Shown here: positions 1 to 11,477 of the stretch, in pieces
Layout: the number at the start of each line of letters is the position of its first letter
How positions within the stretch are numbered: the stretch's first letter is position 1
Notes under the pieces: model-generated
Databases searched by the model: none
Seen by the model: only the letters and a program-made list of their open reading frames with translations
What the model was told of the DNA's origin: nothing
Made by a program: the position numbers and the translations under genes
Source of the DNA: Chytridium lagenaria
Taxonomy: Eukaryota; Chytridiomycota; Chytridiomycetes; Chytridiales; Chytridiaceae
Assembly: GCA_025449115.1 (NCBI GenBank)
Contig: JAHLKC010000016.1
Location: 354,231 to 418,230, forward strand
Length of the DNA: 64,000 nucleotides
Direction of reading: 5' to 3'

Positions 1-1
1 C

Positions 2-937
2 TTACCTCGACCTTCTATGCCTCCGTTGATGGCTTTGTGTATTGATAGAGATGTAATTGTTGTTACTGAGGGAGCAGGGACACTTTTTCGTTTCCCATAT
101 TCTAGTTCGGAAGTTCTTCCTGGCAAGAGTTCTCAACTCCTCGTCCGATACACAGATTGTGGCGATCGAAATAGAAAACGATATAATGACCGTTTTCGGG
201 GTCTCTCGTTTTAACGATGTAGACGAGAAGGTTTTTTCAAACGTTTCGACGCCCCTCCTCCGATCATCCCATCGTCAAAATCTATAAGCGTTCTCCTCTG
301 CGAAGACCACTAGCTACATAGCCCAATTAACGGAAAAGAGTGACATTTTAAATGGACTCCTACCAACGTGATGTTTTTCCCGTGGACTTTAATAACGCAA
401 TTCTGTTTGGCGGATGAAAGCTATTCATGTGCATATTCGCAAAGCATTTTGGCATTCAGCGGACCGTCTATATCTCTTGCCACATGGGAACCTTGTGGAT
501 ACAGTATTGTTAAGAGAGGCGTTTTTTCTTCTTCGGGAAACTCTGAGGCTTATATAGCACAAGTCAAGTCATTCAAAATGGTCCACACGCCTCGCAAGTT
601 GCTCTTTCCGGGTCTAAAGAGGCACTTACCTTCCGCTCGCGCCTTTTTCGAGGGCAGTAAACCTTTGAATTGTACAAAAATCGATGTACCGCCGCTCGTC
701 GATCAAACATGGATAGGCCACTCTCTTTGGCATGAAACGATTCTTTTGGCCCTCAACGACAATGCTATCTATGTTTTGGACATATCAGACGCCAAAGAAA
801 GACCCTTGCCTTCTGTCAAAATTCCCATCATTTCTGCTTTTGATCCTCGTACTTTGGTTTCGAACGGCCATGGTCTGGTAGCTGTCGGATTTAAAAATGG
901 GGATGTTCAGTTGTTCTGGTTTACCATTGATCTATGA
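2..937 (+). CDS. C-terminal part of an F-box/WD-like protein, copy 1 (partial, frameshifted)
   Basis: The 5' end lies outside the window and the stop is at 935-937. Three blocks of protein can be followed in changing frames: about 2-140, 150-285 and 368-937. Each aligns by eye with the gene that follows: 'MALCIDRDVIVVTEG' here against 'ITSICIDEKSVVAGT' there, and a C-terminal blade 'GHGLVAVGFKNGDVQLFWF' against 'REGWVSIAFENGWVQILDF'. This looks like a diverged WD/beta-propeller tail, so the two genes are tandem paralogues. The F-box itself would be upstream and is not seen. The frame changes near 140-160 and 290-370 could be indel errors, missed introns or decay. An F-box/WD adaptor role in an SCF ubiquitin ligase is inferred only through the paralogue. 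Confidence 0.45.
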
Positions 938-1388
938 CTTTGCAGGGTAAAATATCTTGTAGGCTCCATATCAAGGTGTATCCTTTTTTCTGTTGTTTTC
1001 TGACGTTAGATTGCTTTATTCATGTGGTAACCGTTTATCGAAAGAGAAAGTGGTTGTTGTTGCTGTTTGTTTTCTTGTTCGCTTTGGAAAAGAACATCTA
1101 AAAAATAAAGTACGGGTTGACTCTTGCTTTATTTGTATTAATATGACATTTTTGATCATTTTATTTATTGTTGAACAATTTGTCGGACATAAAGGTCAGC
1201 CAAACTTTCAACACGGACGCAACGGCCACCCAAGATTACAGCAGAGTCCATATATTTGGAGAAATCATGGTCAGTCTGAAGAAATGAGGGCTGGTTTGCT
1301 TACCAGAAGGAACCAGCCGCGTTGATGTGTGAGTAAAAGTTGCTGGCTTGCGCACTGCTCTTATGTTTCAAATAGACTGCAGAAATTG

Positions 1389-2965
1389 ATGAAGTCTAGC
1401 GGGAAGAACGAGCTTGCTTTTATTCGTTGGGTGTTGGCGGAACCAATGGCATGGTTTCCTGCCCAAGTATCTCTTCAGATTTTTTCATTATTGGACACGG
1501 TAAACGTTTTGAAGGCCGCAAGAGTATGTCAACGATGGAGGAATCTTATCTTGTCGGATGATGAACGCTGGCGTGCAATAGCGGAAAAGAATGGTTTATT
1601 CCAAAGTGATATATTGAATGAGATGAATTCTTGGTATATTCGGGCACGACGGTCTGAATTTTCGAGAAAAGAGTGGGCTTTAAGTAAGTCGGGGAAGAAT
1701 TCTACGTTTAAGGCATGCGATTCAAGATTGCTTGCAATCAGATTTTGCAGAAACGATCCTCGGGCTCTTCTTGTTCTTTGTTCATCACAGTGGAAGCTAT
1801 ATCTTCTCCATGGAGGTTTATCGGATAAACAATGAGAATGCGCCCCCCTGTGCCGATTGTAAACATAAACGGACGGGATTCAACATTTAATTTAATTGCC
1901 AGCCGAGAAATAACAAGTCAGTATTATACTTGTGCTGATGTGGATATGGAGAGTCAAATGATTTATTGTGGAACTATACCGGGTACGTTGCTGTGGAATA
2001 CCTTGACGCTAAATTTGAAAATAGGTTTCTCGTTTGCTACAACTTTCGGAACAAAGCCCATGCTTGTGTCAACAATATTTGTTCGACTTCATGGTATTAC
2101 TTCTATATGCATTGATGAAAAGTCTGTAGTGGCTGGGACTGCGGATGGAGTCTTAGCAGTTATCGAAGGTGAAGGTGGATTAAGGCTTCACACTAACCAG
2201 AAAAAGTTGAGGACTGTGTAGAATTGACGAGAGATCAACCAAGGAAGTTCCATATTCTGTCCGAGACATCTGATGATTCTGCCATTATTGGATTAGAGAT
2301 TATTGAAGATACCCTCGTTACAATGTCTCGACTATCTTTGATCATCCCTCCAGCATAAGGGTATACAGTCGATTCATGGATGCTGAAGGGATTTCACCGC
2401 CTCGACGCTGGGTTCATAATTATACCATTGCATTGCCAGGTCCGAACTCGTTGGCTTTATCGGAGGGATATCTTGCAATCGGCTGTCGGAGTGCATCGGC
2501 CATCCTTTCTGCTTGGCGGGAGCAGAATACCTCTTACACCACCGGAGAGCGGGGATATTAATTCTGGAAAGTGGAAACGCACAATTTATTTGAAAGATCT
2601 GGCATCAAAGTCAGCCTCCTATCAAGTCGCTTTTGGAGGTTTTAAGAAAAGGACCTCAGGTGTTGCTCCATATCTAGCATCAACTGCTCCCTTTGAAATG
2701 CCACAATTGAAGGCGGATCACGTTCCGGTTCTGCATCGTGGTTTGAATCAATTCTCTTGGTCTTGCAACCGAAAGTATTTTGGTTTTGGATGTGTCGAAC
2801 GGAATTATCCGGCCCAAGTTGATTCAGACGGTGCCGATTATCGCACCATTTGTGTTAGAACCAGGACAGCTCCCGTATTTGCTTACATCGAGCAGAGAGG
2901 GATGGGTTTCTATTGCGTTTGAGAACGGTTGGGTCCAAATTCTTGATTTCAGAGCGGCAGAATAA
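1389..2965 (+). CDS. F-box protein with degenerate WD/propeller region, copy 2 (frameshifted)
   Basis: I take ATG 1389 as the likely start; ATG 1449 is an alternative. An F-box-like helix bundle follows at once ('VSLQIFSLLDTVNVLKAARV', then CQRWRNLILSDDERW), the usual shape of an SCF adaptor. The rest has propeller-like strands ('SMIYCGTIPGTLLW'-type segments, 'LALSEGYLAIGCRSASAI', 'LATESILVLDVSNG'). It ends at 2963-2965. Continuity needs several single-base frame changes, near 1800, 2200, 2350, 2545 and 2770. The protein matches copy 1 block for block along the C-terminal half. The function, substrate recruitment to a ubiquitin ligase, is inferred from the domain type. Either the gene is decaying or the sequence carries indel errors; I cannot tell which. 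Confidence 0.5.
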
Positions 2966-3527
2966 GGATGACGCGTGTACTGTTAAGTTTAGGTGCTTTA
3001 GTTGATGATGATTTATGTTCAGTTTTCTTTAACCCAACGTTATTTGACCCTCTGTTTGTTTTTTTTCAAAGTTTGACGCCATGCACTTTTTCTTTAAGAT
3101 GTATGATGTTTTTTGGTGTTTTTGGCGTATCTCTGTTAGCCTTTTGGGGTGTAGGCGAAATGTTTGTTTGTTATCTTGGTCTTGCAGCTGGTCAAAGTTT
3201 TAGCACTTTTATATAAAAAGAAATTACACGACGTTGCGGTTTATGCCTTAATGGTGAATTGATCTAACTAAACAGGCAAACACTTAGCTTAAGATCGCTT
3301 AGAACGAGTTTTAAACCACAATAGAAAATTGAAATGTTCTGATTCCATGTTATAATCTATTGATAGTATTTACAGCTATACAGAATCTAAAGGCGCAAAG
3401 CCAGATACAAAATTGTCGAACAACATACGCACAGAAACCAGAAGACGTGAAAGACAACGGATAAAAATTAAAGAATACTTAACAGAACAGCAACGTTGAA
3501 TATCCACAGAAATTATCACTACCAAAA
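2966..3527. other. Non-coding stretch between convergent genes
   Basis: T-rich on the plus side up to about 3110, then AT-rich. I see no conserved reading frame. It presumably holds the 3' UTRs of the F-box gene on its left and the minus-strand gene on its right. Confidence 0.4.
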
Positions 3528-5548
3528 TCAGAGGGAGACTACAAATATGCAAATAAAAGCGGATCGTCGAAATGAATTAGAAGCACATAATAGACTCAAA
3601 CTACAGGGTTCAAACATATTTTGAAGACTCTGTCTTGAAGATAAACCTCGGCGTTGCCCAATTGCAATCGAGATAAATTCACTCGAATGGAGCCGGTCGT
3701 CATCGTCCACCCACCGCGATTGCGCAAGAGACTTGACCCTCTCTCGAAGGAGGATAGACAAAGCCTCCCAATCTTCATCAGAAAGCTTTGAAAGATGGAG
3801 CGAGAATTCCCCAGATTCCTACAAACGCGTTAACAGAGGTTCAAACACTATGTCATACCACAGCTTCTTTGGATTCAAGCATTGAGGTTCGCAAAAGGGC
3901 TGACAAAGAATATTTTCCAGTCATTCCTAAATCGGATGTTCCATCCCGCTGTTGTCGAAAAGGAGAAAATCGTCTGAGGCCCTGCGGAATGAGCTTTTTG
4001 AAAGTAAAGAAATCATCTTTTGACGACTCCTTGGCTCCCTGATACCGACGTTTTGCCTCGCAAGAGTCTTGATGTGGAATCAAGCTGTCTACAGGCGGCT
4101 CGCAGGGATCACAAGATTTGACGACGCAAGTTTTGAGAATTTGTGCCTATGATCAGTTCGATATGGTGGTGGTGATCTGGATGGCTGGATGCCACCTTTC
4201 GTCTAAAGAAGATCGGGATTCACCCGAAAAGATCCAAAGGCTTAGTTGAGTTTGGTAATATGGAACCTCTTCTGGATGAATAAATTGTCCTTTGGCTGGC
4301 ATCAGGCTCGATAACACGAACACTGAAGCTATTCGGAGATACTGCTGTCCAGCACGAAACAGAGCCGCTTGTTGTTGATGCTGGGGAATTCGGACGAGAT
4401 CATCGTAATTAAGCCAAGGAGGGTCGATCCCGCGTTGTGATTGGATGGGTGTCTCCTTGAGTTGCTCTGTCGACGTATCGTCTACCGATTGCAAAGATCC
4501 TGACGCGCTAGACGAATCCGTGACGTCGCTTTTTCGACGAATCTTCCGTATTCAATGACAACATGGAGGAGCCCGTATTGCAGCCAGCGTTTTTAAAGTC
4601 ATCATGTGTCGACTCAAAATCACCAGGCAATGATATCAGGGGTGTGCTTGATGACTCGAAGACAAAGGGCAATAAAGCCAAATGCGAACTCGACGGCCCT
4701 CCATTAAAACTGTCACTAGGCTGCTTTTTCTCTCCACCATCCACCCCAGGAGTTTCCAATGTGGTTGCAATAGCGCTCAAAGACGGCATTTGTGCCGGAT
4801 AAGGTTTTACTTTTACAGTCTCCATGCTGATAGACCGGGCCTCGAACATGGAAGGAGGGTCAAGTGAGGAACGTGGCGAATGACTATTGAAGATCTTGAA
4901 CGCTGACCTCCGCTTAATTTGTTGGTCCCGCCCATTTACAGCAACAGTAGAATAGTAGCCGTCCTCGCATGCGGCCTTTGAAGTTTTAATCTTACTCCAC
5001 CATTGCGTCAGCGCCAAGTTTTTTCGAGATGTTGAAGAAGCAGGGTTCGCTGAAACATTGCTCGCGGCAACCTCCGTTAGATAGGCCTTGGGTTAGACTA
5101 TCCGGTAAACCTTCAAAATCTAAGGAGTCCTGTCGTTTCCTCAGATTCTGTAGGTCTAGACTATTGCCATTGCGTTTCCCTAAAATAGCGAATCGAGATG
5201 ATTCGACGAGAGAAAGTTCCTTTGCTTGAGTCGGGTGCCAGGTTTGGATCCATGGAGGTAGCATAATCTGATGAAATCGACGACTTTCTTCCAGCTGAAC
5301 TAAAAGCCTCCGAGCGAATGTCGAAGCTTTTCAAACGCAAAGATCCACTATTTGGAATCATGGTTCTTGCTGAGGAAAACGGTAAGCGAGCCCGTTGATT
5401 ACTTTGGCCGCCATCCAAGCGTAATGTCCTATAAAAACCAAAAATGGATGAGCATCTGGTATGTAAGGCTTTCTTTGAGAAAAGGATGATTTAATTGGAA
5501 TGATCTCTGCACATACCTCTCATGGCCTAACATCACGGAATCCTTCAT
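3528..5548 (-). CDS. Unrecognised Ser-rich protein
   Basis: I propose ATG 5548 (MKDSVMLGHER) as the start. A clear GT-AG intron at 5429-5516 (donor GTATGT) joins it to TLRLDGGQSNQRARLPF. The frame then runs through a Ser/Thr-rich region, probably disordered, with two frame changes between 5260 and 5010. It continues as NLALTQWWSKIKTSKAACEDG (5017 down to 4508), a more folded-looking block WLNYDDLVRIPQHQQQAALFRAGQQYL (about 4420-4340), and an acidic/Trp segment SDEDWEALSILLRERVKSLAQ near 3780-3710. The exact 3' end is uncertain. I do not recognise a family. The lack of membrane segments and the many basic and Ser residues would suit a cytoplasmic or nuclear regulatory protein, but that is only an impression. 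The promoter side faces the Mga2-like gene. Confidence 0.4.
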
Positions 5549-6725
5549 TCTCGAGTGCGAAAATAGCTAAGAAATGCACAAAAAGGGACAGAGATAGTCA
5601 AATGTTTCTTTTTCAGCCTCCAAAGAATGCCGTCTTCAGTTCAGCTTGATAGCGACATTCTAAGAATAGGTGGCTCAAGTTCACGAGTCAAATGGGAAAG
5701 TAATGCAGGCTCTCAACGTTGCTCATATCATGTGCTTTTCATCCTATTGATTCGAAATAGGCAAGCTGTCGCATCATAAACGGCAGCCTTCTCTTCCGAG
5801 TTTTCGTCCCACATTCCGTTCCACCTTGCACTCCTTCTCAGCGACTTGGTTACTCGTTACCATCTTTACCATTGAAAACTTTCATCTCCATCACTCCTTG
5901 AATCCTTGACAACAGCGTTAACGTTGGACATTGGTATGCGGTGGAATCATCTTATGAATTCCAGTCCGTGTAACTTCAACTATATACGAAGAGTCGAAAC
6001 TATTACATATCGGAGTTCTAAAAGGATTCTTTGAAGTCACCATACCATATACAGCATGAAACCTTCACGTCGAAAACAGGATTTAAAGGATTGAGTCACC
6101 AAGAGCTTTGTTTTTGATCATTCAAACGAGATCTGATCTTGATCACGCACGACGCACGATCACACTGCAAGGAAGGAAACTCTAGTATCATGGATCATCC
6201 CATATCACATGACATCAAAGTTACGAATGCAGTATTGACGACGGCTAACATTACGTTAACATGGCTATTTGCGAGGAGACAACGACGAATACGGCACCAA
6301 CTTGAAGAGGCCATCCAAGGCCTCTTTTCACATTCTTTACTGTAAACACAACACAGGAGATATTAAATATAAATAAATATATACATAAAAGAAAATCATT
6401 TATGATTTGTGCTCCTCAACATATTCATTTCAGAGCCATCTCTGTAGAGACTGTCCTGCATTTTTGGACGTTGATGAGGTGCCACTGCACTGGTTATGCA
6501 TGCCATTTTTGAAACTTGAACAAATTTGCTTGCCCCAAAAGCTGCTGGACACAAAACGGGAAAACTGTCGCACCCGTCATCCCCCACCCACCTAGAGAGA
6601 GAGAGAGCATCGCATTCATAGAAGGAGCAGACCCATATCGATCTCGGAGACAGTGACAGTCTTTTCGGTATTGGATTGCCATCTCTGTTAGGAACGACAA
6701 GAGGACGCACACCGTCCTGCCAAAG
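5549..6725. other. Divergent intergenic region
   Basis: This lies between two divergently transcribed genes and should hold both promoters. There is an AT-rich tract at about 6359-6405 (TATAAATAAATATATAC-like). A short inverted repeat (GAGGCC-ATCCAA-GGCCTC, 6306-6323) is followed by TTTT, inside a small reading frame at 6139-6345 that I do not believe is a gene. A GAGA run sits at 6594-6607. No RNA gene was seen. Confidence 0.4.
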
Positions 6726-9700
6726 ATGTATCCCCACAAGACCTCCCCTGCTTCAGACGACGATTCTGCTTACAGCTCCATGCTCGACGATTCTGAATCC
6801 CACGATCGCACCGCTCACGCAGTCCCAGCATCAAATTCCATGAGGACATCGCAGTCCCCAATAGAATCACCTGCTCCATCATTCCTCACCACTCCTTCCG
6901 CCACATCCGTCTTTGGTTCGCATTCAGCACTCCCTCAGCAGCCAACTCTTTTCGCCGCATCTCAAAACAATGTGGGTTCTATTATTATAAAAAGCTTGGA
7001 TCTGACTCTTGTTCTATGTAGCATTTTATCGCATCCCCATTGCCTGTAGACCAACAACTCAAAGCTGGTTTTTCAAAGGATCCCGCTCAACAAGTGAAAG
7101 CTTTTTGGATGCTAGTATTGGCTTCACTGGTTCAAATCTTCAAATCCGTGTGCTCGGAGTTCCTCTTCAAAAGGCAAAATCCAGGGTGGAGACCCAAATC
7201 AAACTGTGCCTTCAGCTCGTTACCCTGAAGGTAAGAGAAAGGACTGTATTGCAAACAGTGAAACTGATGATGATCAACTTAGGGCGAAAAAGTACCACAC
7301 TGGCCGTATTTGAAGCTTCCTGAGCTTTTGACCACCCGCGATCGTCAACGTCGTGGAAAGAATAACGATACCGATTATGCTAATTTGGCCCCTGAAGACG
7401 TTATCGACCTTCAAGCTACCGTCGTCTGCGCATCTGACCCCTCAAAGGTCGTTCAAACTTGCTCAGGATGTATTCAGCGAGAGGTTAGTTTTAACACATC
7501 AGTATTGGATATTAACGTGTAATGCCAGCTCAAGCGCATGAGGAAGAAGGATTCTGGACTCCGGCAGCGGATGAACGCCGACGGCGATGTTGAATATGAG
7601 CAAGATTGTGAAGAGGACTATGGAATTGGAGCGCAGAAAGATTTTACTCTTCAATGCACCTCTGTTGTGGACTTTAGCAGTGGCGATACCATCCTTCCCA
7701 CCAGAATCACCTGTTACTGCCGCCATCATAATGAAAAACTTGGGTTTCTGGTATTGATTCAGATCTCACCTCGTCATCATAACCTTTACGTAGCATTTAT
7801 TTCGTTGCAAGGGATCACAAGGGAAACATCATCTCCACAGGCATTTCGCCCCCGTTCTCATCACCGACGATCACAAGTCCTCAAAAACAAAAGGCTTGAA
7901 GCGTCCCGTCAAGAAGAAGAAGACACTGGCATGTTCAGCATGGAGGGTTCCTCTCACTCTGACGCTATCCCCAGTGTCGAATCCATGTCACGTATCCTTT
8001 CCCCCATGTCACCACAATTCGTAAAGGAAGAATCCATGTCTGTCGGTAACACCCCCTTTATGCCCCCTGAGACTGCTGGAACGACTTTCCTTTCGCCCAT
8101 TGGTTCAAGTTTGTTCCCGCAGGTAGATTTAGGGGTTGACGGAGTCGGATGCGTTTTTGAATCTGTCACCACCACCTGCGAAGCGACAGTATATTCAATC
8201 GGAGGAGGATGATTTTACGGTTTCGCTTACGGACTCGTTGTTGGCGTCGCTGGAGGGACCGATGCAGCATATGGTGAATCCGAGCATTCATCCTATGCCT
8301 GTGATTGGAAGAATCATTCCAGCAGAAGGTAAGATCACGTTACCACCGTTTAAATGCGTAGTTTAAACTTTTAACTTGGTGTTTTTCAATTTGCAGGACC
8401 CATGCATGGCGGAACTGAGATTACCATTTTGGGCAACGGCTTCTATGACGGCCTTACTGTTCTCTTTGGTGACATTCCTGCCGCCAAGATGCAGCTTTGG
8501 GGGAACAGCACCATTATCTGTGTTCTTCCTCCGTCCGCCATTCCTGGTCCCGTCCCTGTAACGTTTAGGGAACATCCCGCAATGTCTTTTATGCCGGCCA
8601 ATGAAGTTGCGATTTTTACGTATAAGGATGATTCTGAGCGTGCGCTTATGGAGCTTGCGTTGCAAGTCGTCGGGTTGAGGATGACTGGAAAGCTTGAGGA
8701 TGCAAGAAACGTGAGAATTTTGTTTTCTTTTTCTACATCAAAGTTGTTGTCTTTTTTACTACATCGAAGTTGTTGTCTTTATTTTTTACATCGAATTTCT
8801 TGTCTAACTTGCCTGATAAAAAAAAAGGTTGCTATGCGTATTGTGACGGATACAGCGAAAGAAGGAGGTGCTGGGGATGGTGACAATGGTGGACGTCGTC
8901 GCAACATGTCGTCATACGCTGTAGGACACACATCTCCCGCCTTCTCGTGGAACTATCTGGCCGTCGAACAGGATCCAGAGCGAATCTAGAGTTATGCTTA
9001 CTGGACGCCCTGATCTCCATCGAAGACTTGTTGAAGCCGACCTGGATTTCCAGGAAGCCATCAACCTGAACGCCAAATCGACAAAGCACACCTCCTTCAC
9101 CTTGCATGTTTTTCGGGGATGACCACCCTTGCGAAATACCTTGTCGCGAGCGGTGCTGACATTGACGCGCGGGATTCGAATGGATTCACACCGCTTCATT
9201 ATGCAGTTTGGTCGGGGAGAGGATGTGGCTATGAGTTGTTGGAGGGGAGGCTTCACCGTTTTTTGGACGTTCTGTGCAGGGTTGTCGGCGCTGGGGATGG
9301 CGAAGAAGGCTGGTACCCTGCTATCTATGAAGCTATCAAGGATTTTTGTTGTTGACCTATCTTTGGTGATCACGTGGCGAGGAGGAGGAGGAGAAGGAGA
9401 GGATGAGTCAGACTTTGAGTCTGAGAGTGATGAGGGAGGAGGAGATTTTGAGCTCGAAGATGACGCAGCTGTGAATCTGACCCTGCACGGAGAGAGCTTT
9501 CCTTACATCAACCGTTGCGTCATCTGTTGGGTCAGTTGAGCTAGACGAGGCTGAGATCTATGCCGCCGGCCGTTTCGGAAATGGCGCCCGTTAACGCCAC
9601 CTGCTGCTTTCCCTGTTGACGAGAAGGCCGAGCTCGCTGCTCAAGACGTCAACGACCAATTGCGGCTATGAAATCTCTTATTGCAGAGGCCGCTGCAATG

Positions 9701-10798
9701 CTTCCCCGATAAGCTTTCGAAAGAAAAGGCAGATCTTCATCCATTCCTCTCTCAACTCTGACAAGCTCAAAGACGCACCATCCAGTCTAGCATGGCTACG
9801 TTCCCTACATTCACAGCTCCTCAGTTTGCTCCCTCATTGCACTCCCCGTTCAACTCCCCGCGTTACCGTCCATGCCACAGCTTCTAAATTAGCCATGCCG
9901 AATCTTGGCATGTACCTCCCAATACCGGATTATTTAACGTGGTTTGGGACGGATCCGCTTGCGGCTGCGGTTGCGGCCGCGCAGCAACATGTTTTGGAAA
10001 AGGAAAAGAACACCACTACAACGGATGTGGGAACGTTGGACCCTCCGCCGCCCTTATTCCCCACCTGCTCCTACACACACTGCTGTTCAACCGCCTGCTA
10101 CTCCAGAGTCCATCCAACCTCTCCCAGAGACAATGCCATCTTCACTCGCACCTCAACCTATGCCTGAGGCAACACCATTATCGACCTTTACATCCGCATC
10201 CACTCCCACGACAACGCGTCAACGCATCGTGGGTCATTCCCAATCCTCCTTTTCCCCATCCGCCGTTCCCACTCCCCTCGATAGTGCCACCGCCACCGAC
10301 GCCAGGGATTGATTCTGTTGATATTGATAGCATGGATGATCTTTGTGATTGTGGCGGGCGGCGTTTGCGATGGCAGCGAGGGAGACGGCGGTGCATGAAT
10401 TGGATTGTAGACGGACTGTGGCGCTTGCTGCGATGCAACCTGGGACGGTTGCGTTTGACGGGTGCAGAGTATTTGAGGAAGAGCATTGATAAAGCGTTGA
10501 TCTTGTTTTGGATTCCCATGATGATTGGTACACCTATGCTGCTTATTTGTTTGGGACCATGAACTTTATTATTAACATTTTTTTTTTCTTTTTTGTTTTT
10601 ATTGTAGGCGTTCTCTGTTTAGCTCTCTTCCGGCTTGTTGCCACGAACGAGGACATGGATAACCTTGTTGCCAAGTTTGTGACGATCAATACGGCGTTCC
10701 TTCATAACTTGAGAGAGATGTTGCATGGACTACGGTCGCATGTGCAGAATGGAAGGGGGGCATTTAATGAGTTGTGGAATGCAGCTGCAGCGAGATGA
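6726..10798 (+). CDS. Mga2/Spt23-like ER-tethered transcription factor (IPT, ankyrin, C-terminal TM)
   Basis: Eight exons can be followed: 6726-6971, 7022-7230, 7283-7483, 7529-7750, 7812-8328, 8397-8710, 8828-10527 and 10608-10798. In order it has a Ser-rich N-terminus; the family's conserved segment 'LPLQKAKSRVETQIKLCLQL'-type (about 7150-7220) followed by GEKVPHWPYLKLPELL; a Cys/basic block CSGCIQREL-KRMRKK; ITCYCRHHNEK; an IPT/TIG domain starting PAEGPMHGGTEITILGNGFY (about 8318-8455); an ankyrin repeat ASGADIDARDSNGFTPLHYA (about 9150-9215); and a C-terminal hydrophobic helix ALILFWIPMMIGVLCLALF, which only forms once the 10528-10607 intron is removed. In yeast the family is released from the ER by ubiquitin-dependent processing and activates the OLE1 desaturase gene. 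Several single-base frame changes break exons 2, 5 and 7, so the true sequence needs checking. Confidence 0.82.
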
Positions 10799-11477
10799 AT
10801 TGCATTTGGGTTGTTTGTTATGTTATGCGCATGTCACTTTTTGTTTGTTTTGAATTGTTTGTAGTTTATGAGATGATGGTTAATATATTATGATGTGCAT
10901 TATTATTATTTGAGCATTGATTGATATCACATGATGGGAGAGAGATATCTTGTCTTTTTTGTTACACATATCAATGTCTATTCATTGATTCATTCATTCA
11001 CTAATTAAGTAATTAGTATTGAAGATGAATGAATGAATTTATTATTATAATGAAGAATGGCTCATTCCATCCTCACACTGCCACATGTAATCTTTTTGCT
11101 GATAAGATAAAAGTTGATTTTTTGCTTAATATATATTATTATAGATTAGATTTGTTGCTCTCGTGTCCACATTTGAATATTTATTATTAAAGATGATGGA
11201 TGACGTCTTATTGTTAATATTGTAATAACTAGCTTCCGAGTTTGCCCGAGTTCTTTATTATTTAATTTTTTATTTTATATTATTTAATATATTTATTTAC
11301 GTCCAATCATTAATCAGCTTGTATTTACAGTATTACAAATATAATGCACCATTGCCGCATCCTCGTTCTTGTCTTCACCTTCAGCATCCCATCATCATCC
11401 ATCACCATCATCATCATCCATCAACTCATCCCGCGTTTGATAATAATAGTACTCTCTCAACACCACTACAACCAACC
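10799..11477. other. AT-rich intergenic region
   Basis: This lies between two genes transcribed in the same direction. It has long AT-rich stretches (ATTATTATTATTTGAG, TATATATTATTATAG) and GAATGAATGAATT repeats near 11023-11040. Just before the malic enzyme start there is a CATCATCATCCATCACCAT microsatellite (about 11387-11420). I see no coding signal before 11478. Confidence 0.4.

Noticed and set aside
2165..2205. Very short intron (GTGAAGG ... ACTAACCAG) to explain the frame change in F-box copy 2
   Set aside because: It would be about 32 nt with the branch site three bases from the acceptor, too short to be credible. The change is left unexplained.
6139..6345. Small 68-codon open frame before the Mga2-like gene
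   Set aside because: No motif or supporting context. It contains a simple inverted repeat and lies in a promoter region.
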